DNA from: Alitta virens
Lineage: Eukaryota > Annelida > Polychaeta > Phyllodocida > Nereididae
Assembly: GCA_932294295.1 (NCBI GenBank)
Contig: OW028585.1
Location: 29,372,720-29,436,719, forward strand
Direction: 5' to 3'
DNA length: 64,000 nucleotides
Positions 42,001-57,000 of the stretch are shown here, piece by piece. Made by a program: the position numbers and the translations under genes. Within the stretch, counting starts at the first letter, position 1; each line of letters opens with the position of its first letter. Under the pieces are notes generated by a model, which saw nothing but the letters and a program-made list of their open reading frames with translations, did not search any database and was not told the DNA's origin.

Positions 42001-45000
42001 TGGAAGGTCAGAAGTAGGTCAAAGATCATTTGGAATGGAATAAATTGGGTCCAAGGTCACTTTGAAGGTTGCAAACAGTTGGATGGTCAGAAATATGTCA
42101 AAGGTCATCTGGGAATGGAATAAATAAGGTGAAAGGTCAGTTTGAAGGTCACAAATAAGGTCATAGGCCATTTGGAATGAAATTACAGAACCAACAGAAA
42201 GAATTTGTGGAAATGTATGGATTAGGGTTGTAAGGTATGTATGGACATCTAAAAAAGGAACTTTTCACCCAACTAATCCTGGTAAATACATGCAAAGCCA
42301 CAACATTTAAGAATCACCGTCATAATCAAACTGATACGAATAACGGAAGCAACTGAAGTCCAAAACCAAGTCTACACCATGCTGTCAAGAATGAATCCTT
42401 TGTTACTATCAAAAAGGTTCAAATAACCAATGATGACACACCATGAATTAGCAATCAAGGAACAGAGTTAGTGCAACAAACACGGCTAATAAAGTAGTTA
42501 GTTTTCAGAAACGAAGTCTGTGACACAAATTCAAGACAAAATAGAGCTTCGAATACAATTTCCTGCTGAATATTTTATAACACAATTCTGAGATTCTGCA
42601 TCATGCCAGAGTGCCTGAGTTTTCATAAAGCAGCAACATCAAATATGCAGCTGATTGAAGACCTTAAGCTCAGAATTTTCAATAAAATTAGCAAAAGGAC
42701 GAATGTGTCATATCTAAAGGACGACCAGTTTTTCTCACTTCTCCGCATTCTTTATAACCGTTTTCTTTCTTTTTTCTGCGTTCTATTCCTTATTAGGTCC
42801 TCAGTGATGTGCATCCTAACGCTACTCTGTCGCCATTTGGGATTGAAGTTCAGAATTGCAATAAAATTAACAAACGCTTTAATGTGACGTACGGTGTCTG
42901 TCAGAGCCTATCCTTAATACACGACTTGCTTTTCTCACTTTTCAGCGTTCTTTATTATCCTTTTCCTTTCGCTTTTCTGTGTTTTTATGTCTACAGTTAT
43001 TTGCATCCTTTCCGTCACTTTGTTCCCATTTCCGACATCCCTTACCAATCCATCTAGCTCCCTGATTCCCAATTTCCTACCAATCTGCCTTATCATGAGC
43101 CGCCATAATTGCGGGCCCTACGATTGGATGCTGAAACATGGCCGCCCAAATTCTTCACTCCTCGTTTCGTGAGACGACCGAGAGCTCCACTCGACCGATG
43201 ACGAATGGCAAAATCATGCTTCCCGACAAAACGGGGGAAACGTTCCACACAGAGCAATTTGACGTATAGCTCGATTGACAGCCGTGCGACTGTGCCGCAG
43301 ACCACGATAACGCCTATTCCCCCACCCCTATGAAACGTTTCATTCCAAAATGTTCCAATCCAATCGTAAACTTGGTTATATTTGATTGATGGGATCAATT
43401 CCATGGCAACAGCAAATCAAGTATTTTCCGTTCAATCAGTACGACCATACAAACTTTCAAAGATAATCATACGAACAGTATATAGTCTAAAAAACAGCTT
43501 TCAAACTTGTACTATACTACAATGTACTATACTGTACAATACTGCTCTGAAGTTTGTCCAGCTAACATGACGAGCTGTCGAGGCAGACGTAATGATGAAA
43601 TAAGGCTGACACTCCATCATATACCATGCATTAACATGATGACTTGGGTCTTTTACTTGCCTCAGTACAGGCGCTGATTGCCAGGCACCATCAATTAAAC
43701 GAGGGACCATCGAATGAGCTAACAGAAGCCTGAACCATTAGAACACTTAATAGCTGCTTTACAGAGTTCAAGTCACCAGCACTTTAAAAACACTTATGAA
43801 TTGGTTGATTGGTCTGTTTCGTTGATTGGTAGGTCAGTGTTTGGTCGATTGGTCTGTCAGTGTTTGGTCGATAGGTCGGTCAGTGTTTGGTCGATTGGTC
43901 GGTCAGTGTTTGGTCGATTGGTCGGTCAGTGTTTGGTCGATTGGTCGGTCAGTGTTTGGTCGATTGGTCGGTCAGTGTTTGGTCGATTGGTCAGTCAGTG
44001 TTTGGCCGATTGGTCGGTCAGTGTTTGGCTGATTGGTCGGTTTGTGTGTTTGTTGGCTGGTGTCTAATGTCTCAATGTCTCATGTCTCACTGCTACTGGG
44101 TCTGAAGCTTAGCTGGCTTATGTAACCAGCTACCAGAGGCAGACGTAATGATGAGATAAGGCTGCTTGGAGTCCACACCATGTTACACATTTACTCCATG
44201 GGTGGGGTCTTTTACTTGCCTCAGCATAGAAAGAGTACAAGGCACCTCCAATTTAATGTCTCATGCGAGCAATATCCAGCTGGGATGTAGCCGAATTGGT
44301 TGGTCGGTACATCTGGTTTGTGGCTAAATAACTTAGTCTCATGGTAACCCATGTTTCATTTCATTCTTTAATACCAACAAAATCCATCCATCAAACAAAC
44401 AATCAAGTGAACACGGTCCATCTTTTTTTCTTTTCTTTTTTACTTAAGATAAAGCCGAGAAGTGTAATCAAAGTGACTCGCTTGAAACAGTTCCTTAAAA
44501 CAAAAGCGATCAAGAAGTAATCAGTGAGAAAATCCCACAAATCTCATTTAAATTACGCTTCCTTTTAATCAGTGTCCCTCTGTAATTCGCCGCCACGATC
44601 CTTCGTCAATTACCAACAAAAAAAGTGAGGAATCCTTCTGAATTAGTGTCACAAAAACCTCCGAATAATTTGATTTCTCGCAATAATATTTTAAATTCAT
44701 CAATTTCATTAAATCGCTGTCGTGTTTGGCAGACACTTCATTATGTGGGTGCGAAAGCAAACAGTTGGGTTTTTTTAAAACTCTGTCTCGGAAACATCAA
44801 AAAGCTTAGCAGGTTTTTAAAACTAAATGACAGAATACCAACTTCTGTCCGTTTCAGGCTAAAATGTAATATATTTCATAATGCATTCAATCCTTGCATA
44901 ACATTTTTCAATGAAGTGCGCTACATCTCAATTTTATCCGTTTCACACTAAACTATTGTGTTTCATCTCTTATGACTTAAGTTAGTTTCATAAAATACGG

Positions 45001-48000
45001 TCGACTCTAGCTGTCTGTAGCAACCTGTACCTGGCTGTGGTCTGAACATGCTAAAGCCAGCTGCTTCTGTCCACTTCTATAGCTAATAATTGGCTTACAT
45101 CTATCACCAGATAAATATAAACCTTGGTAAATGTAAGAAATTAATCTAATATATCTTATGTATGTACTTTTAGATCTGGTTTTTAGTAGCCAGCTATGAC
45201 AGCTTTGTCTAGTTTCAATTTCACAGGTCGTTTTCAACCAAACTAACTGTACTAAGCTGTTCAAGCATTCTTAAGGCTGCGGAGGCAGATACGATGACGA
45301 CACGGTAAAGTATGAGTCAACTAAAGTGTATATTCACTACAATGCATTACAAAAAGGTGAGGCATTTTCATGTTTAATGAGGAACCAAGTTCAAGAAACT
45401 GACTTAAGAAATGAAAACTTGGATTTCCTTAAGTCCGTCTGGTTCGTAATGTCCTGTTCACTGCTCGCTTGTTATCAGATAACTTAGGTATTGCCAACTT
45501 GACTTCACCACATTACTCTGACGATTACTTTCTGATGTAATATACCGCGTGCACATTGCTTGGACTACAAACTAACCCCTAAAGTTGCGGTAGAAACTCA
45601 AGAGAAAACAACGGTATTATACAAACTAACTGAACTATACAATCTAATTGAACCCATTGTCCAGGAAAACATCCACCCATCAAAGTCCCATCATTCTCCA
45701 TTTGTATGGATGTCAACATCCCCTTCCCAGAGTGCACTGCACAGATAGCCTCACTTTGAAAAGGGATTTCCCTGCTTCAGTGACGTCACAATGAAGGGTA
45801 TTCCCCAAAGGATGCAGATAGGAGGCTGCAGTGCTATCTGCAGTGAAATACAATGATGGTCAAACATCAGCAACTGGACAGTGGTCAGTGGGAATCTGAG
45901 TAGATGCAGGACATGGTCATCATGGTGATGGGATTCTGACAATCAGAGCATTCCAAATAGAACTGTTTGGAAGGAAGAACGGAAGGAAGAGTTACGCCAT
46001 AATTTCAATATGCTGTCTTAATAATAACCGGCTGTTTGAAAGTTCTCAGAAGTTGAGACTTTGTCTTGCCAAAAATATGAAATTCTATTTGCATTAATCC
46101 CCTCAACATGAGGTTGATTAATTTGAGAAAATTAGAAGCTAGTTGGCTCAACCTCATGCTGTGTATAACATCACTACTTTTCATAATGGAAGTCATATTG
46201 GATCAACATAGAACATTTCTAACGAAACAAATTCATTATTAATGTAATGAAAAAGAACTATTACATTGTACTAAGCCTCAGTTTTTTGTTTTGTATATTA
46301 CTGTTCGTCACAGCAATTACCTTCAATAATAAGCATTTTCACACTTCGAAGTCAACTTGTTTTACAAGACCTAGGTTTTATGCATTTGCTACAAGTATAT
46401 ATTTGACTAAATATACAAAACAACTTGGTTAAAATATTCTCCATCACCAAGCATTTCAAGACATCCCGAGAGACAGAAATTTCCTTCGACAACATGAGTT
46501 TCACACTCTCAAGTCATTTACAAGCACTAGATGCTAAGCACTTTTATATAATTTAGTGTTGTAAAGATTTCTGTTACAAGATTCTCCTGCAGTATTTCAG
46601 CACTTTCCAAGACTCTTCTTTTTCATAAGTTTGTCAACCGTATTAGAGTAAAGCCTGCGGTTCATGTAGGTCGTATCCCTTAGCAACCGAACAGCATCCG
46701 AAACATCTTCGGAGATGAAGGCATCACTCGGGTGTCAGACGGGAGACGGATGCATCAGCAGGCCCCATCCCTTGACATCTTGACATTGTGACATCGAAGC
46801 AATCGCTTCCCTTGCAGCAGCAGCAGCATCAGTAGCAGCACCCTTAAAAGATGCTACGCTCAAAGATGCTGAAGATTCCAAGAATTGGGGAAACCTACTA
46901 AAAAATGTCAATGCAGGCAAATAAATATTAAAGCTTAACTTTTCATTATTTTGTGCTCTGTACTCCTTGATCTGTCTTGTGACATCAACAAATCTATCTG
47001 ACTGATACTAATCATTTCTATTGCATTGATAATATCTGACAATAATGTCAGATACAATGTCCCAATGCTACTGGGTCTGAAGCTTAGTCAGCTTATATTT
47101 ATGCAGACGTAATGATGAGATGAGAAGACTTGGGAGTCCACACCATATTACACATTCACCCATGGGTGGGATCTTTAACTTGCCTCAGCATAGAGACCGA
47201 GTACAAGGCACCACCAATTTAACGTCTCATGTGATCGACATCCAGCTGGGATGTATTCCATGAAGAGTGCCCGCGCACTGGCGCGCAGGGGATCAAACCT
47301 ATAATATATTGGTAACCAACCAACCAATCCATCCACAAACATAAGCGGTGACTCCCTAATAGCGCCAATCATGTCTAAGGAGTCTTTCCATCACAATAAA
47401 TCAATAATGGTTCTATAGATATGTCAGTGAAGTCACAAATCAGTCAAATCAGTCAAAATAAACAGAAGAATCACAAATCACGAACACTACTACCCAACTT
47501 CTCTCTCTCTCTCTCTCTCTCAATATATAAATTTCTTAAAAAAGAAAGAAGCTTTTGGAGATTGACAAGATAGTAAAGCATTGAAGGAGAAAACCACTTT
47601 AATCCTATAACAGCCAAAGTCCTTTTATTCTCAGAAACACCAGCCCTTTTAGTCATTACACATCGCTCGGAGTTTTACCCCTTAAGCTATCCATTAAGAG
47701 GCTCAACTTCCGAACTTGCGCTCAGTCATAAAAGCAAGAATCAATATGAAGTATGTGTCTATTGATAACCGAGTTAATATCGGCTTACGAAAGAGGAATC
47801 ATCACATACTAATGACGCAGTAGCTAAAGATTCGAGTGCGAACGAGACCAACGGAGATAATATGAAGTGTTAGGAAAAGTCCCTTATTAGGCGAAAAAGT
47901 CTGTAATACAAGTTCAAAGGTCTGCTTATTACTGAATGTGTCAATGGCAACGTCCTGTCCTTCTAAGGGAAGTATGGTGAAGATCTGTGATGGACTAAGC

Positions 48001-51000
48001 CGGTTGGTCAAAAGGATGGAACTTCAATCCATGTCTGGAGATGACATTCAATGCTGCAGTTAGACATTAAATGTCTCTATGATACCTTAGTCAGCTAATA
48101 TGACCAGCTGCAGGCAGACGTAATGATGAGATGATAAGGCGGCCTGGAGTCCACACTCACAGACCAGCAGATGCCACCTTGGTGAAAAGAGCTAATTTTA
48201 CCAAGATGTTACACATTTACCTCCATAAGTGGGGTCTTTTACTTGCCCCAGCATAGACATCGAGTACAAGGCACAACCAATTGAACAAAAGTCTCATCAG
48301 TAATATAGTATTCTGTGCCAATTAGTCATTACACAATGAAGAAAATCAGGAAATCAACCCTTCATACAACATTTCATAGACAAATCAGGTTGTAGTAAAA
48401 GTTCGACTTCGGAAACTATATTTGATAATGCAAACAGACCAATCCAACCTATCAATTCACTCTTAGCGGTTGCTTTTCTTTTAACGAAAAAAAAACATCA
48501 CCCCTCCAAAGTCAATTGCTTTCAAACCACCCACATCGTTTACAACTGACACATTTAGTTCCACCTCCTAATCAAAATGCCATCAACCCATCACAAGCGA
48601 TTATTAACACTATCGGATTAGATGCGAATGAGTCGAGACCACCTCATCGAAAGAGCGTCACTTTTGAACGCTCAAAATCCCATCGCAGGATTGCGAAACT
48701 CCGCAGACCGATCTTCTGCGCCTCTGTAGATCTTCCCAACTGACATTTATCAATGGATCACTCGCGCCTAATCTATTTCTATTGTGCCTAATCTATTTCC
48801 AATGCAATTCGCTAATAGCCTATCCCAAACTGTCTCAAGGGAGGTGGGGTGAAGGCCCTCTTTGTGGTTTGGGGTTGTCCTCAAATTGTACAATGGGCCA
48901 CCTCACTATCAAGACCACCTCACCATTAAGACCTCCTTACTATTAAGACCACCTCACTACCAAGACCACCTCACTATCAAGGTCACCTCACTATCAAGAT
49001 CACCTCACTATTAAGATCACCTCACTATCAAGATCACCTCACTATCAAGATCACCTCACTGATAAGATTACCTCACAATTAAGACCACCTCACTATTTAG
49101 ACCACCTCACTATTTGGACCACCTCACTATTTGGACCACCTCACTATTTGGACCACCTCACTATTAAGACCACCTCACTATTAAGACCACCTCACTTCAC
49201 TCACTATGAAAACCCATTAGAAGAATAAACCCAAGGCTCACCAGTGATCATGCTTCTATAATCGTTATGATAATCTTTGATAAAGTACAGCAGAACCTTA
49301 CAATTAAGACCACCCTTGGTGCTAAATCTACTGGTCTTAATGGTGAGGTTGTCTTAATAGAGAGGTAAAATACAATTGAATGAATACAACTGGTTGAAAT
49401 ATGAGGGTGGTCCTAGTATTCTACCACAATTGAGACCACATAACAATGAAGACCACTTTGATAACAAGATTCACACTAAAGACCAATTTATAACAAATAT
49501 GGTCACAACCTTCTTGTACTAATTTACTCCTATTTCGGTATTTTACCTCCAAATTAAAACAACCTCATATATAAGGCCAGAAAATCCCACATCAAGGGTT
49601 GTCCGAGCTGCAAATTCTACCGTATATTTTAATAAATACAATCATATTTCATCATAATATCTCTGGAAATGCCTATATTACCACTACACACTGTCACACT
49701 GGCTCACTCAAGACTCCCTCTACATAACCTAGGTTCTTCTGCGAATGCCAAAAAAAAAAGTACTCAGCCATTGTACAAAACTTTCCAACTTATTTTTTCT
49801 TCGTCCCGACGCAGATTGCGCTATACTTTATCAGCACGCCCGGATGACCACCGGCTAGTGACAAGTCCAGTAAGCCACGTATTACGTCCAGATAAATACG
49901 CTTGGGGGTCACTGTCTTTATTTGCTTTCTTTTTTTCTTTTTGATTTGCATTCACTGTCCATATAGCTCCATACAAGCTCAACAATACACCAGGGAATGA
50001 GTTGATTGTGAATGTCAATCATTCGTTCATTGAAGAACTTTCCTACTTTCCGTACTTTAAGTTGAGTTCACTTCTTTACATTTGAACTACCCATTTGACC
50101 TTGAAAATCAATGCCAAGGTCAACAGTAACATTATAGCCGAAGTCCTAGAGGCCGTAGGCCAAACGATCGAGCAGGCATGTCACGCGACTCAGGATTATT
50201 GAACATTTCTGAAAAATTTCAATCTTGTGCATGTTCAAAGGGTACCCTTGCAGTTTTTCTTCATGCGAGATTCTCGAACGACGGGGCGAAAGTCATGATG
50301 ACCGTGATCGATTGACTCGATTCACCTCTTTGCAGTAATATTATGTAACAGAGAGGCTGCATACATTAAAAATAATAATTTTCAGATCAAAATATCAATA
50401 TTAAGAGAGTTACAAATAGGAGAAAGCAGAGAAGCAAATTCTTGAGCATTGTGTCAACATAATTATGAGACTTTTACTAGCCTGAATAAAATTATCAAAG
50501 CTCAACAACCATCAATTTACAATTAAAATCTGATGCGAGATTATTATAGTGACTGTATTAGAAGTAAAGGTATCATTGACTACGGAAAGAAATCTCTCAT
50601 CATTCAATTGTATCAGTCTTTGAACAGAAAGCAATCATACTGTCTGACGATCATGGTTTCAAAGCTTCCAAACTTTTTGTTCTATCTGATATTGATAGGT
50701 ATCATGGAATAAAGGGAACAACTGCTCGTCTCTTGCACAAAAAACAAAGACGAAAAAAGATAAAGGGATAACAGAGAGACAAGACAAACATTTACAGGCA
50801 GCCGTTTGACTTATTCAAAATGAAAAATGACCCCATCGATTCTCCGGGCACGACCCCTTCAAAGCCTTAAATGTTTCTATCTGACGTCCAAAGGAGATTT
50901 GTCTCGGAGGCGTATTATGCCGCAAGAAGCCCTTTGGGGTTAGGAAGAATGACTCAGGATGGATGAATCGGACGCAGATTCATCCATAAATCATGGATGA

Positions 51001-54000
51001 CTAGGACATAAAGAATGGATGGATCCAGGAACAAACTCTGCTCAGGGAAATAAAAGTTTCATACCAAATCCGCAGAGAAATCAAATAGATTTATGGACTG
51101 TTTGATGTTCCATGTACTATCACAGAAGAGAACAATAAGTTGAGGTTGATTAAAAGTGTCTCCGAGACTACGACACGGAGACACACCGTTGTTTAGCGGT
51201 GATTGATGACCGAAAGTGATGCATAGTCACCACCATATTGAGCGAGACAAATTCAGCAAGTTTCTAACGGTGATAGTCTGAAGACAATATTGAAGTTAAG
51301 AAAGTTAAAGCAACTTTGCCGCGTCGTATAATAATGAAGCTGTAACCACCGTTTCGTAAAAGTTGCTGTGGTATTATGCGATGTAAATATTGTCTCACAC
51401 AGATAGTATATGTTCATAAAAATATACTTGTCCCAGCTGGCATTATGCGATGTATAAGTTGTATCTCATAGAGAATGTACAAGTGTATAACATCATAACA
51501 TTATAATAAATATCCATCCTCGATATGCATTGGAAAATGGACAAATATATTTCGTTCTGTCTATGCAAATTCATTTCAAAATTGATTAATTCTCAGAATA
51601 GATGCCATCGCAGAGATGAATTCAGTTCACATATTTCCGCTTAATGTTTGTATCTCAATTTCTTACTCTACAAAGTTTGCGAATGAAAACATACCCCAAT
51701 TGCTCTCAACCATTAAATTTGTATATCTTTTCTAAACGAAACATCAGCTCTGAAACATTTGTTTCCATACCTTTTAACACACCTTCCTTCTATCAAGAAA
51801 ATAAAAATGATAAGAAATGACGGTCCTACCTTTAAGGTATTCAGCAATTGCTGTATTTTTGCAGATACTTTGCCTTGTCTTGTGACACCTGAAATTTAAT
51901 TAATTTTCTTAAATAAATATGATTAACATTCTCTCATTTTCTCTATGGGTCAACAATCTTATACATACATATACATAGAACAAAGATAGTTTGTATAAAT
52001 GAACACCAGGTGGTCTGGTCTCATCACGCTGCATTTAAGCCACCTGGTGGATAAATATATTGATTTGGGTGTCAAGATAGTTACTCCTTACAGAGTCTCA
52101 TTTGTGATACTCAGTACTGAAAATATTTCACCAAAAGAAATTTGCATAATTAATTTATTATTACATCACTGTCACAGCAGATGGGTGGCTAATTGGTTAA
52201 GGCATCCACCAGATATAACTTCTGAAAGTCCCAGATTAAAATTATGGCCTGGGCGTACATAATCATTTCACACTCCGGACCATCCAAATTCACCAGGTCA
52301 TCCAAATTTGCCACCCCTGACAAATGCAATTAAGCACCTTGCAATTTCGTCATTTGATACTAAACTAACACTTCACGTCATTAACAAAGTTCTGACACTC
52401 CGACAGCATCTTACACTCGGCGACAGTGGATTTCGCCACGACACTGAGATTCGCCACCCCCATAAAACTACAATAAACACATTTTAGATGGCTGCCGCAA
52501 TTTTACAACACTGTTAATGATTTATACAATTACATGGCCAATTGTGCCACATGCGTTTTCCATGAGAAGGATAAACGCATGGAAAACGCATGGTTTTTGC
52601 CTCATTATAATTAGCTAAAAACCATGCGTTTTCCATGCGTTTATCCTTCTCATGGAAAACGCACGTGGCACATTTGGCCATGTAGTTTGCTAGCAAATCA
52701 AGACCTTTCAATGTTTATATTCATGTTTAGGGAGTGACGAATCTCAGTGTCGTGGCGAATTTGACTGTCGCCGAGTGTAGAAGTGTTGGTGATAATTGGT
52801 TTACTTGGAGTGGCGAATTTCGATGACCTGGCGAATACAATTGGTATGACCCCGAGTGTAACAGATTGCAATTAACGATTGAGCAATACGTACTGGAATC
52901 TCCTGCCATATCGAGGCCCGTGACCCCCTGACTGGTGACTCTGACAGACTGCGCATGTTGCTGATTGTAGCGGTTGACCCGGTCCGCCCTGCCGTGAGTG
53001 TTCGTATCACTGGTCAAGTCCGGAGGTTGGGGTAAAAGTTGGGCTGCAAGAGAGAAACAACATGTCATATTTTATTAATTCATCAATCAATTATTCCATT
53101 AAGGATATGATAACATCAAAAGTACCACTAAAGGTCACGGACATCGCTGCAGATTTATAAGCATTGTTTGATGACGTCATGTATTTTGTGACGTCATCAA
53201 TGTAACAATTGACATCATCCTATTGTCTTTTATCTGCTGCGGAGGCAGTGTTCTCTGCTGCTTTTTCTCCTCATTAATGCAGCGGGATTTTAATTGTGCA
53301 AATATTGAAGGTGATGACAATTTTTTTTCCTTATCGAAATTTTGAAATATTGTGAGAATGAATAGGAACGAGAAATTCAGAAAATATTTGTAATAATATT
53401 TTGGACAGTGATGAATTCTAACAAAAAAGAATCCCCATTCACTTCATCTGTAATTGTTGCGCAATAACACTGATGACGCACAATTTTGATGAAGGTAAAT
53501 TTAATTCTTCATGAGTAAATTACTTATTGAATACGATAAAAAGAATAACTCAACATATTCATATTCAAATCACTCTCACATTGTATCACCAATTTTGATA
53601 AATGAAATTCCCATTCTCATTCTAACTGACTCCATTTTATAAAATTGTGAGTCAAAATATGGTCAATTAAATTAACAAATATAGCCTTAACACTACTAGC
53701 AACTAATTTCTACTTATGCATATGCATGTAGATTCTACTTATGCATAGAGCTAGATTAAGAGTATGTTTGTGTTACTATAGTTACTATACTAAAGTATAC
53801 TCGACAAGGGAATAGTTTAGCAGAATCATGCAACTAAGGATATCGGCAGTATGTAACACAGACATGAGATGCCACAGAGTAATATTTTGCTGACTTTACA
53901 GCAAAATAGAAAAGAGACAACTTGATTATCTTAAAAAGCGTATGTCCTCACATTACCGGAACAAACGGTATCGAAATTCGATACATAGATCACAAAATCA

Positions 54001-57000
54001 GACTTGTCAACATAGTTTCAGTCAACATAGTTTCAGCACCACACACTCGAACAAGGTTTAAGAATTAGACAAAAGGACAAATTTGCAAATATGACAGACA
54101 AACAGAAACCCCGGACCACCACTTTAACGCAATCAACGCCACAAGAGGACTTCACCAGGGATAAAGTGAAAGTAACAAAGAGAAAGTGAAAGTACCAAGG
54201 GAATAGCAGAAATCGACTATGCGCAGAAAGTGAAAGTCGGGTTAAGTGAAAGTAGGATTAAAGTGAAACTAATAAAGTGAAAGGTAAGAGTGAAAGTGGG
54301 TGACAGTGAAATTAGTTGAAAAGTGAAAGTGTTGAGAAAGTGAAAGTAGGTTTAAAAGTAGGTTTAAAGTGAAAGTAGACATGAAAAGTACCTGGTGGTG
54401 ATGGCACAACATCTGCCAGTTCACCTGAAGGTTCTGCATCTACAATATCATAACCACCAGGAGTTAATACAATACTCCACCTAGTGTATATTGCAGACAT
54501 TAAAAGTAAATTCTACTTCAGCAGAATCTTACCATACGAGAACAGAGATTAATTTTTATGGAAGAACCTCAATGCATGTCTAGCATTCAGTTGATTGAGT
54601 TCACTTAATTATACATGTACTAACTTTAATGACTATTTAGTCCTAATCTTGATTGTTTTTGCATAAGAGCCAAGTTCCTACGACATACATAGTTCTACAT
54701 TAGAGCAGATTTTCGAAGACTCTTTCAAGAGGTTTTTACACATTTAATTTAGTTTTGAATTTCTGTTTACTTATTTCGTGGGTTCACAGAACATGTCTTT
54801 GGCCGTAATCCCCAGAAAATATTCACAGTATAGGATGCATATTAATGTTAATATCAAGAGGGGCGTTTAGGGGTCGGTCTGTTCAATGGCAACAAAAAAA
54901 TCCTAAACTTTCACAGTATTTCAATGCTATTGGTGAAACTTTGTTACAGCATATAGCATTCTAGCTGACTTTCGAAAATTCTCTAAAACAAAAGGGTCTC
55001 ATACATCCAAAATAAGTTCCAAATTTCTGTCTAAAAACTTTTCACAGAATTTGATGCAAATTAAAGATCAATTGGGGACTCATCTGGGTCTGTCCGTTAA
55101 TGGGGGAAAAAGTAATAAAATTTAAAAACAATTTCACCAGATTTATACACTATTAGTAAAACTTTGCTACAGTGTATACTGTTCGCAGAATTATAGGAAT
55201 ATCAACAACTACTCTGGGCAATTAAGGCATTAAAATCATTGCGTAAAACCCTAAAACTGTCATCCAATCAAGTTCTATGTCTTATTACTTACACTGGGGG
55301 GACGTGCTCTTCATAAGATCGGCCAGAGCCGACCGAGCAGAGTTTCCCGGAATGTTGATGTTGGCATAGATGGCAGCACTAGTTTGGTGTCCTCCCATTC
55401 GCCGATTTGCATCCTGGGAAGCTGGACTAGAGTCGGTGCTGTTGCCTTGACTACTACGGTGCCTTCCGCCCCGACGCTGGTCTTCGTCAAAAACGCTATC
55501 GTCATCAGACGAAGAGTCTGGAAAAGTTTCAAAAATGAAGAAAATTTGAAATCACACAAAAAGTACCAGAACACCATTCAAAATTAATACCCAAATTCTC
55601 TTCTAATCAAATATGACAATTTTTATGAGTATTTTTTATAAAATATGATAATTCTTATAAATATTCTTTAAAGCCCAAAACAAAACTTCTTCAATAATCA
55701 CAATTTTACTAACTAAGTACATCTTACATCCACCAGATGGCGTGAAAGTGACTAACTTAATTCCGGAACACCTAAATACCACTTACTTTCATTTTCATAT
55801 TAAAAACAATAATAATCTTAAAATTAAATGCTAAGCATCAGCTATTACATTTATAAATACCAATTTTTTTTTAACTATTAACATAATAATATACATCTTC
55901 TAAAATTCTTTGTTACTTTGCGGAGTTATTGCAATAGTATATAAGCTTACATTGATACATTTTGTTACATTCACAATAAATGTTCTTTTTCCCAGTTCTT
56001 TTGTCAAATGACATTCTATTATATTCCAAATAGAACACTGCACTGTGATAAGGAACAGGTTTCACAACTTCACTTTAAACTCGACAATTCTTTCATTATT
56101 TCCCACATTATCTTTCTTGCAATTTTCTTTCATACGATTCAACTCAAGGAGTGCTCGACGTCTATCACTGTGCGCTTGGGTATCGGGTGACATCAGAGTT
56201 AACAAAAAATACACAATTGGCTTTTCAAACTTTTTATGAAAATCTGAAGTGCGTTGACGATAAAGACATTAGTTTATCTCAATTTAAATATATATTGTTC
56301 AACCTTCAAAATTTAGACTATTCATTCTACATTGTTTTACTTTCAAAATTCTTAATTTATCATCAAATTAATTATTAACAAAGTAAGTTGAAAAATACAG
56401 TATCAAAAATATGAATTCTAAATTATTTCTACTTTCGAACTAATACGAAACGAAAACAAAAATGACAAAATGGTTCACAATTTTAGCGTAATAACCAAAC
56501 TCTTAATTCTTACATGTAGCAGCTTAACTTCAAATATAAAATATAACCATCCAGATGGTTTACACATTTTTTGTATCATTATAAATATTCTGCACTTGAA
56601 CTTTAAAACTGATCTTATTTTGAAAGCAATAAAATTCTTAAATCTGAAGCAAACTATAAAATATTCTCTCTAAAAATTACTTATTTTTAGTATCTTTTTA
56701 TGCGTCCGCTACCAAAAACTTTAGTTCTTAATTTGTGCAAAGCTACATCAACCCAAGAAAGCTCCGATACCAACTTGTCACTGTGCACAAATCCATGAAT
56801 TTGAATTCAAAATGACTTACGCGCATTTACACCTATCGAAAAAAGTAAACAGATTTTTCTTCTTAATAATAATAAAAAATCTTCTCTAACATTGTAATTA
56901 TAAGTAAATACGACGTAACATAAAAAATTTTAAAATACCCGAAACCAACAGATTGAACATTAAAAAAAAAACTAAACTAAACTTGTGTTAACCATGGAGT

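Larger units (their letters stand above)
14568..51829. other. 37-kb DIP2 intron filled with repeats
   Basis: The join [16 protein letters not shown] shows that everything between exon 5 and exon 6 is intronic, apart from the candidate alternative exon at 14919. It contains most of the SINE copies, the tandem arrays and the microsatellites listed separately. No open frame longer than 134 codons occurs and none resembles a known protein. Between repeats the sequence is plain AT-rich DNA (for example 16300-17900, 24800-26900, 28250-29200, 33800-34600, 38530-39100, 44400-46700, 49500-51800). Confidence 0.85.

Noticed and set aside
42603..43172. Overlapping plus-strand open frames with hydrophobic stretches
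   Set aside because: They fall in a tandemly duplicated pyrimidine-rich segment; the repeated frames disagree with each other.
43801..44105. Three overlapping plus-strand open frames rich in VDWSVSV
   Set aside because: Translations of the 23-bp minisatellite in three frames.
54440..54500. Longer exon 3 including the upstream open frame ([18 protein letters not shown])
   Set aside because: The AGs available upstream give a phase that does not match exon 2; only the AG at 54441-54440 joins in frame without a stop.
55384..55587. Plus-strand open frame over DIP2 exon 2
   Set aside because: Antisense shadow of a coding exon; its own content is not recognisable.
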